Assembly: GCA_024305745.1 (NCBI GenBank)
Contig: JAHRBS010000011.1
Location: 124,001 to 188,000 of the forward strand
DNA length: 64,000 nucleotides
DNA from: Polyporus tsugae
Taxonomy: Eukaryota > Basidiomycota > Agaricomycetes > Polyporales > Polyporaceae
Direction of reading: 5' to 3'
In this document: in pieces, positions 46,757-57,731 of the stretch
Layout of the letters: the number at the start of each line of letters is the position of its first letter
Position numbering within the stretch: the stretch's first letter is position 1
The notes under the pieces: model-generated
Database searches by the model: none
The model's input: the letters and a program-made list of their open reading frames with translations, nothing else
Told to the model about the DNA's origin: nothing
Made by a program: the position numbers and the translations under genes

Positions 46757-47382
46757 TCAATCGAGTTGGAACAATCGACCTTTCTCTCGCCTCAGACGGT
46801 GCGTGCACCGCCACGTCGACGAACCAAGCTTGCTGAAATTAAGCCACCTCTGGGCCATACAAGCGCCCATTTGGAGGTAAGTTGACAGGCCGGGCCACTC
46901 GGCTTGTCCCAAACGCATGCGCTTGCGTTCCGTCCACATCTCCCTCGTTTCCGACTTCCTGCCTGTGGGAATGTCGCCAAGGCTTCCCAATCACGAGTCC
47001 GATGACGTCCTTCGAGAGGACGATCCGCTTGCAGGACGCTCATTGGACTTGTCGACGTGCTCTTCGTCTAGACTCGAACCAGTCGAACGGGACATCTCTA
47101 CCCGCGCTGTGCGGAGTCTGAACCCGAACGGCTGGATCGAGCCTACTCTTCGTCCTCCCCTCTCCGCCACCATCACTGTACTCGCTACTCGCTGACCCAC
47201 GTTAAGTATCTGGCAATATTTTCCATCAGGTCACGTCAAACGGATCAATTGGCAAGTCACGTCGAGGATCTTGTGGAGTCGGAGGAGACGGTCGGACGGG
47301 GAGATGCATGCGGCTGGGCCAGTCCATTTGAGCTCGCCCTCATGGTGAGTTATATCTATAGAATGTTGTCCCAGGCCACAAT
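46757..47382. other. No supported gene
   Basis: An open frame at 46917-47195 has some protein character but no motif, ATG context or splice support. Confidence 0.3.
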
Positions 47383-47751
47383 AGGGGTGCTCAATTCTTC
47401 TGGACGCAGGACGCAGGACGCACTCAGAGCTCGTTGATGGGAGTGACAGGCTACCTGAGGCTAGCCGACGAGCTGCGCATCAAAAGCATTCGAGGGGGAC
47501 CGGGGCTGCTCCCTCCTAGCAAAGCCGGACAGTATTGGTATCGAACGACGCGGATTGTCGTACTTGCAACATACTCGAGAATCAAGTTTTTCCTTGGAGA
47601 GGTGGCTACGGTAGAGCCGTTGACAGAAAACGGGCGGGAGGAGCACAGTGAGTGCTTTTCCATACCCGGAAGGCTCGGCTAGCCCATCAACCGCCATCAA
47701 TGGCCTCCGAGTGCGTCCTGCGTCCTGCGTCCAGAAGAATTGAGCACCCCT
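47383..47751. mobile_element. 370-bp MITE, copy 2
   Basis: Identical to 30467-30836 except for one missing T in a TTT run, with the same perfect terminal inverted repeats of about 43 bp. The left flank is TA; the right flank is TT, so the target duplication is not exact here. Confidence 0.85.
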
Positions 47752-49511
47752 TTTAAAATGTTTCGAGGTCTTTGGCTTTCCTAGGTGAGTTTCTATCCAG
47801 CTTGTCAAAGTTCTCGAATGCCGTGCATGCGATGCGGCGCCTGCACATTCATGGGTCTCCAAAAATCGAGTCTCGAGGTACGTTCTCTCATTTGATGAAT
47901 CAGTTGCAGATACTTAGAGGTAGGTTTTTCCATCATCAACGGACTTATTTGGTGAGTTTAGAGTCGCCCCTAGTTTGAAATACCCCTAAGCGTGTGCGAC
48001 GCGCTTGTTCCGGTTTGGCTATGAGGTTTGCTATGAGACGACAAGACATTGTTTGGTGCGTGATATTTTATTCATATTTCTAGCGACGAGCACGAACACG
48101 GTAAGTGCATCTATCGCCATGCATCCTTCTCATGATCATATATCATACTTTGGTCGCAGGCACGCGGCGATCACGGTCATCTGCAAGGTGTTCCCCGCCC
48201 TGCCCGTGCTGACGACACCGCGTTGCGACGCGTCGATCGTGCGTCTATCCGTCTTCTCTTGCTTGTTTCGCTCGGGCTTGCTGCATGCGCGTTGTGGCTA
48301 GATTTGGGAGGTCCCGCGGTGGAACTAGTTGGAGCTCGCATCTGTACGTGTGCCTCTTATCTTAGCATATTTCTGTATCGTCCCCTTGTCCTCGCATAAT
48401 TCTACTTCTCGCCACCCATTGGGCCATGGCTCTGCAAGGACGCAGTCGAAGCGCTAGAGACAATGAGCCAGACAACGCGCCAGCCGACGGCGAGGTTAGA
48501 AATGGCAAGACATTCTGGAAGCGTATACTACTTGCCCCCAGGGCGGGCGGTTTGGAAGCCGAAGGACATGGTTCAACCATCGCAACTTCGTCAAGCCGCA
48601 CACGTCTTCCAAGGGATCGGAGTCTCTAGCGCAATTTATAGCAAATGCGCAACAGTTCGGTCCCGACAGTACCGCCGCGCGCGATGAACTGGCACCTTGC
48701 CGTCCCAATCGAGGAGGCGGGGACGGTGTGCGCGAAGGTCGCATCATGATACGCAATCCGCAGATCCACTTCCAGACAATGATGCCAATGTCATAGATAA
48801 GGTCTGTTCTACTTGTTCCGCTCAGTGTATGCGTATCTTCTTATGACTATCTAGAAGATGGAGGACTTGGACCATCGTATGCAGTCAATGTCCTCACTGA
48901 GGCATGAGCATACTCCTCCGGCAGACCCTCGACTCGCCCAGTCTCTATCTCAATCACCGCCCCCATGTGTGTGCGGGCATGTCCTGTTGCGGTTCACAAG
49001 TGAGCGCGGCGCAGAGGCAGAAGGAGGGGGCCTAACACACCTTGATGACAAGCGGCGAACATGCCCCTTTTTTGCTATTTAGAGCGACCGCCTTGAGCCC
49101 AAAATCAGTATCAAAGGTCTGTTTCTGTTGAAGCACATAATGGGGCTGACATGAGCCGAAGATGATCGAGAATGAGACTGACTAATGCTCTCACCATCTC
49201 CTCCTCGAGCGAGAGGAGGGGGCATACCATGACGGTGAACTTCTTCTCCTTCTCCGGCCACTCCCAAAGGTGCGGTCCTTTCTCCATAAATGGAGGATCG
49301 TCTAACCGCGCCGATCGCCCGCCATCTCTCAATGCTCCTGGCTTCGCCGACGCCGCAACGTCGCTAACTCGCCAGAGCACGGTGCTGGAAGGGCACCATA
49401 GGCCTCAATACCCTGGACGAGTCTCGAACTTTCGCCCCCCGACGTCAACCGAATCAGGACCGGCCATCTTCCCCATTCTCCTGTGATGGAATCATCCCGA
49501 CGTCACCGGCT
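47752..49511. other. No supported gene; possible 5' region of the DUF6589-type gene
   Basis: Scattered short frames only. The frame at 49172-49486 stops just before the DUF6589-type gene and is Ser-rich without motifs. Confidence 0.3.
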
Positions 49512-50694
49512 GTGGCAAAGATAAACAAGACCAAGGGAATAGTTGAACGCGGCAAAGCTGCGAAGAAACATAAGGTAACGTTAGCGAAGAAGTTCGAGAC
49601 GATGGACGCAGAGCGCAGCGCCCAAGGTCTAGAGTCCGTGCGCGAGAACGCAGCTATGCAGGCAACAAAGAAGACTCACGAGGACGCAACCATGGTCGCA
49701 CACTTCCAGGCTGTTCTTGATGGTCTCGCCATCAGGGGATATACGTGGGGCGACTTGTGGAGTGGCTAGCTCAGGCCAGAAGCGCGTGCGATACACTGGC
49801 TTCTTTCGCGACGAGTTGCAAGTCCGGCGAACCTTGGATCTGTGGGCATCGAAAAACTCACGCTCTGTGCGACGTATTGTGCACGACTGGGCTGTAAACT
49901 ACGGGACTTCGGTCGTCAGCAAGGATGCCCACGCAGTCACGCGCGAAGGCGTCTTACAGTCGCGGCGGATGACCATGTTCCGCTTCTCGCTCTATCATTC
50001 GACCTGACTTCCGTCCACGACCGCATACACGAGATGTGCCCCGGTACAACCAAGATATTGGAGGCCTTTAGCACGACACCCGGCAGCGACACGAGCAGGG
50101 AAACGCGAACACCGCTCATGAGATTCAAGTGGCTACAAAGCGACAGAAACGACGTGATAGGGTCAATACTCACCTGGCATCTCCTCTGCGCTCCGACTGA
50201 TACGATGAAACAGCGTATCTCAACAACGATGGTCACCCTGTTGGGAGAGCGAAGTCAGAACAATAGCTTCGTCAAGCATATGATGAGCCTTTAATGTATG
50301 CTTCCGGTACCTGTGGACAGTTAATCACCATCCTCGCCAGCTTAGGATGGTGCAGCTACCCGAGTATTGGGGGCAGCGGCCATGCTCCCATGGAAGGCCT
50401 GGACAGAGACTCCGTCCCACGATGGCGATGGCGACGATGACGGCGACGAATCAGATAGCGAGAACCCCGACTGGCTCCCTGATCTATCCGAGACAGAAGA
50501 AAAGGACGATAGCGAGTCTGACCAGAGTGACGTGGAGGGAGAACAGCTCGAAGGCCGCTTGCTTCAGGCCGAGGACGGTCCGCTACAGGAGGCTGCTGAA
50601 CACCAAGAAAGAAGCGCCCACGACGCGATGGAAGACGCGGTGGAAGACACGAGCACGTCGATCCCCTGGCAAGCGCCTGCGGCTTGCCGAATAC

Positions 50695-50729
<35 letters not shown>

Positions 50730-50920
50730 ACGTCCGTCTACGACGGGCGCACAGGCGCTCCCTAACCTCCCTCCCGGGCCTTTCGCACGGCATCGGCCTC
50801 TTGAAGGGAGTCTCGGAGGTCACGACGTAGCTCACAATACACCCTGCGCAAATGTGTATGATAGTATAAACTTGATGTTCAAAGTCGCCGAGCAGGTCCT
50901 AGGTCGCACTCGCGCAACGC
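49512..50920 (+). pseudogene. DUF6589-type protein, N-terminal half
   Basis: DUF6589 proteins are large, very abundant in Agaricomycetes and of unknown function, possibly element-encoded. Family-like segments occur in order: TMVAHFQAVLDGLAIRGYTWGDL, RVRYTGFFRDELQVRRTLDLW, VHDRIHEMCPGTTKILEAFS, MVTLLGERSQNNSFVKH, YASGTCGQLITILASLGW, an acidic linker, and VYDSINLMFKVAEQVLGRT near 50850-50915. The frame changes near 49750, 49985 and 50293, and the last change follows an in-frame stop, so the gene is dead. The homology ends abruptly near 50920 and resumes at about 54790. The domain assignment is from memory. Confidence 0.6.
50698..50728 (+). repeat. (CT)n microsatellite
   Basis: About 31 bases of uninterrupted CT dinucleotides. 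Confidence 0.95.
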
Positions 50921-53900
50921 TGTACAGTACCTATATACAATTATATGTGGATTGGTACTCAAATGCGACCGCTCTACCAGAGAAGCCACGACGGTGTCCA
51001 TACACTTGTTAGAACCATCCTATCACAGCTATAGAGAATGATGTACATGGGGTGAGGCTAGCGCGGGCCCACTCATGCCGCAATTGCTTCATTCCAATCA
51101 CACCAGTCCTCCCGTCCGTTCGGTACCGGACGTGTCGAACCACTGGCAGGGAGGAGGCCACCCTCGCTCCTGAGCGTACACACCTTGTCCGGATACCTGC
51201 GCGTCCGCGCGCTTAGCTCAGAAGCAGAGAAGAATGAGGGAGACGAAGGGACGCACCTCCGTTGCAACTTGCCATTGCCGCGACGCGCCCTACAACCCCT
51301 CCTACGCGGCCGAGAGTAGGACAGACGACGTCACGCCGCGTGGCAAGAGGCCGATCGTAGGGGTGATGCAGACGTGTGCGCCGTCTACGCTCTCATCCCG
51401 ACGGCAGCGCCGGGGATTTTGCGGCTGCAGATTCATGACTTGCTGCGGGTGATGCTGCCCCGAATGCTCGTGGAGAGGCTGCAGGTAAGAGTGAGAAGGA
51501 TGGCGAACGTGGCTGAGCCATACTGGAAGCCCTCTTCCCGTGCGGCTGCTGAATTGTCATCGTCGGATGCAGAGTAAGATCGCGTCCGAGGGTTCGACGC
51601 GCCAGGTGCGTACCGCAAAACTGTTAAGGATTCCGTGGTGGCTGACCTGCCTGGCGCGATCCGCCTAGAGACGTTAGTCACTCTACTCCTCCTGCATCCG
51701 CGCCGCCTCCATAGTCGCTGCTGAGCTGGCGAATGGGCTCGAGCCGGCCGCCGAGCCTTCCAGCTCCGGTTGCGAACCGAAGGGATAACTCTGACCCTCA
51801 TGGAAGCCGTCCCTGGGGGAATAGCTGTTGCTAGGTCTGCTAGTGGTGGAGGGCCGATGTTAGATCCCGGGCGAGTGGCCGATGGGATATCATCGGGGTC
51901 GGTGAAGTTGAATGTGCAGGCTGAGGGCACGAAAAAGGACTGGACCGAGTGGTGCTGGTGCTGGTTAAGAGAGACGAGGCTGGTGAGAGAAGCTGATGGT
52001 GCGGAGGGAGGGGTTAGAAATGTCAGTAGTGCCACGCGCATGAGCTCACCGAACGTGCGCCCGACCGCGTCCTCCGCCGTGTGCGCAGCCGCCTTCGCGC
52101 GCTCCTCGTCGTGCTCGTGTTTGTGGTCCTCGCGGATGAGCGTAGTGAAGCGCGACACGTCCACGTCCTTCCAGTGAGATTTGCACTGCAGGAGGTCGTT
52201 CACCGTCGGCTGCGACTTGGAGCGCTGCAGCATGGCGGTGTGGTATGCATCCTTGGCGGTGTGCGACGCTGCGCAAGATGCAAGTATTCGGGAATCTGGT
52301 GTGGCACGGACGAGCATGGCAATGGTCAGCAACGGGTATATCTGTGGATTGATTGACGGCGTTGTCACCGTACGTATAGTGGGATGGGCCGTTGCAAAAC
52401 GGGTGACTGGGCGACGGTGAAAAACCATCCCGCTGCCCACATGAACAGAGGCCCAGCGAAGCGAGCCGGCGGGAGACATTAATCAAGAAAGCCGCGACAG
52501 GAAACGTACCAAAAACGCGTGTCTCAATCCAGCAGCCTAGGACCACCACCCTCACGACCCAAAGACAGCTCGCCAATGAGAGAGTTCTTGAAAATATTGA
52601 GGGTTCCGGGGTTCTGAGACGAGGTCGTGAAGGTTTCTAAGTTGGATAATGACGCATATAGCCCGTACCAGCGACAAGGTTTGAAGCTAGATAAATGGGG
52701 CTAGAACAGCAGCAGCCATAGGAAATAACCTGACTGCATCCAGAATACGCGAAACAGAGGAACGAGATACAGGAAACTGCAAGACATGAGGAAAGAGGGA
52801 AGAGGTTGAACAGGATAAGAGTTCGACTAGGTTCCAGCGACAAGCGCGCATATGTGACCAACGCGTCTTGAGGATCTGATCCAGATGTCGTCATCAACTC
52901 TTCTCGCTTGATCGAACCTATAAATGAGGTCGCGGCGACAAAAAAAGTCCATCTTTTCTCCTTGTCCTCTTACCCTCATCTTCGGAGGACTTCACTCACA
53001 CCCCCACATACTTGCCATGTCTTCCCTTCGCCCTCGCCCCTCCCGTCGCCCGTCTTGGCCGTCACGTCCCTTTCCCGCCCAAGTCGCCTTCTCTTTCTGT
53101 CATGTGCGATGGCGTCATCTCGTAAGTCGATTCTACCCTCTCTGCATATGCTGCTAGCGTCGGGGTGTGCCTTCAGCGACTTGTGTCTGCTCTTACATAT
53201 GTCTCCGCGTACTGCCGCGCTGTGACACCTAGGGTCTGCCTTGTATACTACCTCACCCGGAAGCAGTCGGGTTTCAGACGTGAGCATACAATACTCTCTT
53301 TTGCGCGAGGTGACAGACTAACCAGCGACCCAGGGCACGAATCCTTCAAGCACCGTGCAGCACCCCGCCACGACCTTCCTCCCTTCCCCGCTCGTCCGTA
53401 CGCCATACCCCCGTGCAAGATCGTAAATCTGCAAGGAAGACGCCGGCTAACTGGCGCAAAGCTGGACCTGCGTGCTAGTAAGTCTCCCAGTACTCCTGCC
53501 GCGATGTGGATTGCGCTACGGGCGCATATACGCACCCATAGTGATTCTGCCCCCCCTATAACGTTGTCACCAGGTCGACTCGCAACATGACGTGGCTTGG
53601 AAAGCTGATGTACACGAGGGACACATCGCGTTCGCACGTCTCGTGATGCGTTGGACCATATATGCGGCCCATGGCATCTGGTGCGTGCATGACAGCATAT
53701 ATGATATATCGGTACTGTTCCTCGTCGCTTAGTGCAATGCGGACCTTCTCGATAGCCTCCACCAGGCCCGTCATGTACATCTTCAGCATGCTAGCAAGCA
53801 CCCCCGGGATCGAGCATCTCGTCATCGACTCATCCCGCTCCTCCCGGCCACAATGCACCTCCTGGCCCTCGCCCCAGGGTCCTCTCGTACGTATATGATA

Positions 53901-54785
53901 CCCCACGCCGTTTGAATCACGTCGACAACTCTTCACGCCCGCAGATGTCGAGACGGTGCCGGTGTCTACTCCACCATATCCCGTGGAAGGTACGTGCACG
54001 TTGTTCGTCGGCTCTGCCGTCCACTGAATGCCATATGGCTGACTCTGCTCCCATACAAGCAGCAAGTCGCCGACTTTGAGGGCAGTCCGGGGTGGTACTT
54101 TTGTCATGGGTGTGTTTCTTTTCGCTCCGGGACGGGTCAACACTATGCTGACAGTGGATGGCGGCACCACCACTCACACGATCCAGATGCTCGCACTTAG
54201 ATGCGTGCTTGCCAAGCCTCGGCATCGTTCCCGTCTGCTCGAACTATTATGTGACGTGCGGCGGCGCCAACACGATGGCTTATCCCTTGCATTCACATAT
54301 CCAGTGACTGGCCCATCTTCTCAACGTGTATAGTATCATTGTTTTTCTTAATAAATCTATTCTGTTCGAGACCAAACGTGTCGATATGTACGTATACGGC
54401 TAGATTGAGAGAAACATGTGTAGCTATTGATTTATTCTGTATGTCCAATATGTGTCCTCTGCCTTTACCTCCCAAGGCAAACTGACCAATCCCAGGCAAA
54501 CCGGTCGACACATCGCAACATGCAACTTTTGTCGCTCTTCCCTGCCTGGGCATTTCAAGATATCCTTATGCTGCAATCTGAAGATGCCCGCGCGAAATGG
54601 CACGCGATCGTATGAATTGCATCGCACGGCCACCAGATATCGTGAGGATTGCCTGGGCTGCCATTGCGCCGCGGCGCCTTTCCCGAGGGCGGGATTGCCT
54701 TACTAGGCATACCAGAAGGGCTCCATGATTCGGGATTCCATAGGCGGTCGGTGACCATGCAAAGGTGAGCAATGTTTTTGGACTT
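50921..54785. other. Foreign segment splitting the DUF6589-type gene
   Basis: About 3.9 kb separates two halves of one gene. It holds an Mdm33/She9 fragment, a CT-rich stretch before an ATG at 53018, and short unassigned frames, including a possible two-exon start at about 53107 (MASS, then a 56-nt intron). I could not find terminal inverted repeats or a target duplication at its edges, so it may be several insertions or a rearrangement. Confidence 0.45.
52045..52330 (-). pseudogene. Fragment of a She9/Mdm33-like mitochondrial protein
   Basis: Mdm33/She9 is a coiled-coil protein of the inner mitochondrial membrane involved in membrane shape. The minus-strand frame reads TAKDAYHTAMLQRSKSQPT, VNDLLQCKSHWKDVDVSRFT, TLIREDHKHEHDEERAKAA and AEDAVGRTFGELMR, which match the conserved coiled coil upstream of the family's transmembrane segments. 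The following conserved part (RYHEEQVWSDKI in the family) and the membrane segments are absent, as is the N-terminal targeting region. It covers about 80 residues and is best read as a duplicated, captured exon of a host gene. Confidence 0.6.
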
Positions 54786-55701
54786 TTGCTGATGTCAAAT
54801 CATCCCTCGAACATGCCCTCCTCCGTACCATCGTCTACAGCTCCGACATGCTCTTCTCTTGATTCTGTCCAGAAGTAGATGCGACTCTTTCGGCCACCGA
54901 TGATCAGACCCCGTTGACTAAAACGGAGGCTTACCCCCTCCACGTGATGCACATAGACGAGCCAGCACTACCGGCAACGCGGAAGTCATCGACGCCATCT
55001 GGAAGGAGATCCATTAATATTACGATCTCGAGTCTGCTCAGTTCCGCGAAACAACCCAACCCGCTTTCGGGGACCAGCAGCTCTCCATTGCCCGTCTCCG
55101 TTCTATCATCGCCAATCGGGCTGGTCACAAAGACCCCAGTCACTCTTACGGTAACATCGTCCTTGGGTCCGGTTTCTTTCACCACCAGATGGCCCTTGTG
55201 CACGGAATCATCAGCATGCACTGGGGCGATCCGACGGCTGGTTCCCGGAATCCCGCCTGCCTCTCCTTCTTCAACACGATCCTCGACCGGAAGCCTATTG
55301 TGCTTTCATCTCTCCCTCCCTATCGCGTTTGCCGCGACCTCATCTTCGACACACTCGCAACCTGCGCCTTCCACTGCTTGCAGCTTGTTTCTGGGGCCAA
55401 GTCTCTCGACGTGTATGCCTCCAAAGTCACGTTTTCCAAGCTCACCCGGGATGTCTCCCAAGTCCTCGGTAGATTTGGGAACCCAGGGTCTAACGCAACG
55501 CTACAGAACTCGATGCGCCAGCACAAGATCTTCAGAATCCAGCCCGGGCGGGTCCTTCGAGGCGTCAAGGACGGAGAGGTACCCAACGTTATGTCAGCCG
55601 GCCTCAACCAGCTCCTTTCCCCGCTCAACGAGTACAACAAAATGTTTCAACAACTCCAGAGACGACGACGCGAGGCCCCTCTGGCTGCAGTTGTCGACTA
55701 A
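54786..55701 (+). pseudogene. DUF6589-type protein, C-terminal half
   Basis: The homology resumes with EHALLRTIVYSSDM, then EAYPLHVMHIDEPALP, FGDQQLSIARLRSII, GSGFFHHQMALVHGIISMHW, NTILDRKPIVLSSLPPYR, LVSGAKSLDVYAS and finally SPLNEYNKMFQQLQRRRREA. From 55189 to 55701 one frame is open. Before that the frame changes and a TAA lies near 55018. A block that normally lies between VYAS and the SPLNEYN region (about 150-250 aa in remembered relatives) seems to be missing, so an internal deletion is likely. Together with 49512-50920 this was one gene. Confidence 0.6.
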
Positions 55702-56590
55702 GGGAGCCGGTCAACCTTCCTCGCCGACGTCGGGCGTACCCTGAGCCGAGCCAACGGTAGCTCCGCCCAGTGTAGCTATTGTACTCCTACAGGTCATTTA
55801 TTGACCGGGCTTTCAGAGTGAGGTACCGACGCTGACACCCAGACGCTGGAGTTCGTGGACGACGATGACGCGCAGGACTGGGATGCTGTGAAGGAAGACA
55901 CCTTTGAGCCGGTCAGGTGTTTGGGGAGGACGAGGATGGATTCGGATTGTGGAAGACTTCTAGAATTGTCATAGAACTTAAATTTGTACAAACATAGATT
56001 GACACAGTACAAGACCATACCGCGCCCCCATTTCGCCCAGAGAGGTGTTCTGCGATTTCACCAAGTCCGTTCTCTCAAGGGGTCCATATTGAACATCCTG
56101 CAAAATCGGCGCAGTAGACCAGTCGTTAAAACGAGACCTGCGGCCTTTTCGCACTCCCCTTCCCCCAACTTAAGCCAGGTCTCTGATGGCGTTCAAACGA
56201 GTGGGTTCGAGTCTAGTCCTATGGCACACTGCAAGGCCTCCAGAGGGTACCAGGTGCTACGGCCCGGTAACCTCTTTACTGATCATGATGATACCACAGG
56301 CAGGACTCGCGTGCATCCTGTTGAAGCACCACCATCATTTCGCGAAAGGAAAGGGAAGTACCAAGGAGAAAAAACATATTTGCGCTACTTCGGAACGTTG
56401 CACGCACGCCCGTACCCGAGTACATGCACCAGATCTTAGCGCTGGGTATGCGGACATCGTACGCTTCCTATTGAAGCACCATAGTCAGCGTTGACGTTCG
56501 ATTCAGGCACCTCCCGCGCGCTGCGGAAGGAGAGTACGTACCAAGTATGTCGCAGAAACATAGGACGGCGTCCGCCGGATGCGCACCGGA
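55702..56590. other. Intergenic with a tRNA-like B-box
   Basis: A segment near 56112-56222 has an A-box-like AGTAGACCAGTCG and a B-box-like GGGTTCGAGTCTA, but the spacing is too long for a standard tRNA and no cloverleaf can be drawn. It may be a SINE remnant. No gene is supported. Confidence 0.25.
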
Positions 56591-56737
56591 TCGACAACCC
56601 CTCGAGTGCGCAGGTGCTCTGCCGCCGATGATCGATGATCGGTCAACGCGCCCATCCCGGCAGGACCGTGGGCAGGCGAGCAAGTTGGCGCGAAACGAGG
56701 AGGTGAGGGTGAGCTGCACGAGGCCCGAAGAGAAGGT

Positions 56738-56742
56738 CTCAG
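56738..56742. repeat. 5-bp target duplication, left
   Basis: CTCAG abuts the LTR terminus TGATAAGG and is repeated at 63915-63919. Five bases is typical of Ty3/gypsy integration. Confidence 0.9.
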
Positions 56743-56937
56743 TGATAAGGTCAGACCTCACGCTGGCAATAAGCGAAAGACTGGGGGACTAAAGACCAAC
56801 TCGAAGCTGGGGAATTACCGCAGCTTCGAGTGGTTTATATATTGTATTGAAGCCTGTGCACGGACCAGGTGCTTCAGGGCAGGTCGTACAGGTTGTTACA
56901 GGTGGTATTACTAATCATAAAAAGTCGTATCGTAACA
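56743..56937 (-). repeat. 3' LTR of the Ty3 element, 195 bp
   Basis: In element orientation it runs from TGTTACG to CTTATCA, with short TG...CA ends. It appears identical base for base to 63720-63914. It contains a TATATAA box and an internal inverted repeat (ACTCGAAGCTG / CAGCTTCGAGT). Confidence 0.95.
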
Positions 56938-56940
56938 TTA

Positions 56941-56951
56941 CCCCCCTCTTT
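56941..56951 (-). other. Polypurine tract
   Basis: In element orientation AAAGAGGGGGG lies 3 nt before the 3' LTR. It is the expected primer for plus-strand DNA synthesis. Confidence 0.8.
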
Positions 56952-57014
56952 AGCTTCATGTCCCAGGAAGCTGTAAGGCGTTAATAGTGGGTAGTCGTTA
57001 ATGCCGTGGGTTAA

Positions 57015-57731
57015 CTAGTCATAAGCAAAGCGTCGTACATAGTCCGGTTGTGTATCACTTTCATTAGGATTTCGCCGTTTCCAGTCATTATATCTACGCG
57101 TCCAAAAGTCATAGGAATCCGTGTCGTATGTGATTATTTGTCCATGTTTGTCCGTAGCGGTGAGTAGGTAGCGAACGTGGATGCGCGGCGCGAACTTGTT
57201 CGCAGCGTAGAAAGCGGTGATGAGTTTCTTGGCCTCGTCCGTCTGGAGTTCGTCTGTATCCGAAGGTACCCATTCGCGGTCGGCTCGTGTGAGTCCACAC
57301 CATTGAACGAGGTAGTGAACTTTGCGAGATCGACCCGATCCTTCCACGATCTTTGAATCTAAGATCGATTCGACTTCTCGATCGGGTTCCAGAAGAGTGG
57401 GTACTTCTCGACTGGTTTTTCCTTGATTTGGGAATTCGGGATCGTGTGCAGGGGTTAGGAGTACTTCGTTGAATACGGGATGACGTAACTTCCACTTGGG
57501 TGGAAGTTTTAGGCAATATGCACTAGCGCCGACTTTTTCTTCAACTCGGAAAGGGCCGTAGCGCTTGTCTTCGAGTTTCTTGTTTGGTCGGTCGGTGGGG
57601 AAGTTCTGTGCGTCTATGTATACGTAATCGCCTATCTTGTAATCTCGTGACGGTTGTCGGTGCTTGTCGTAATGTCGCTTCATCGCTTCTCGCGCTATCT
57701 CCAGCGCCTGCGCTGCTTGCTTCCCGATGTG
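57015..57731 (-). pseudogene. Integrase tail with GPY/F motif and chromodomain
   Basis: This is the same frame as pol, continued after the TAA at 57732-57734. From the first ATG (57683) it has 222 codons. It contains the GPY/F-type motif (KRYGPFRVEEKVGASAYCL, codons 40-58), then a chromodomain at about codons 102-150 (VESILDSKIV ... YLVQWCG ... EWVP), then a 60-residue tail. In chromoviruses this module steers integration towards methylated-histone chromatin. Separated from the catalytic core by a stop, it would be made only by readthrough or reinitiation. Confidence 0.9.

Noticed and set aside
50356..50835. Minus-strand frame with an Arg-Glu repeat
   Set aside because: Caused by the (CT)n microsatellite and antisense to DUF6589-like coding sequence.
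51433..52479. 348-codon minus-strand frame as one complete gene
   Set aside because: Only the roughly 80-residue Mdm33-like part is protein-like; the rest is low-complexity and lacks the expected membrane segments.
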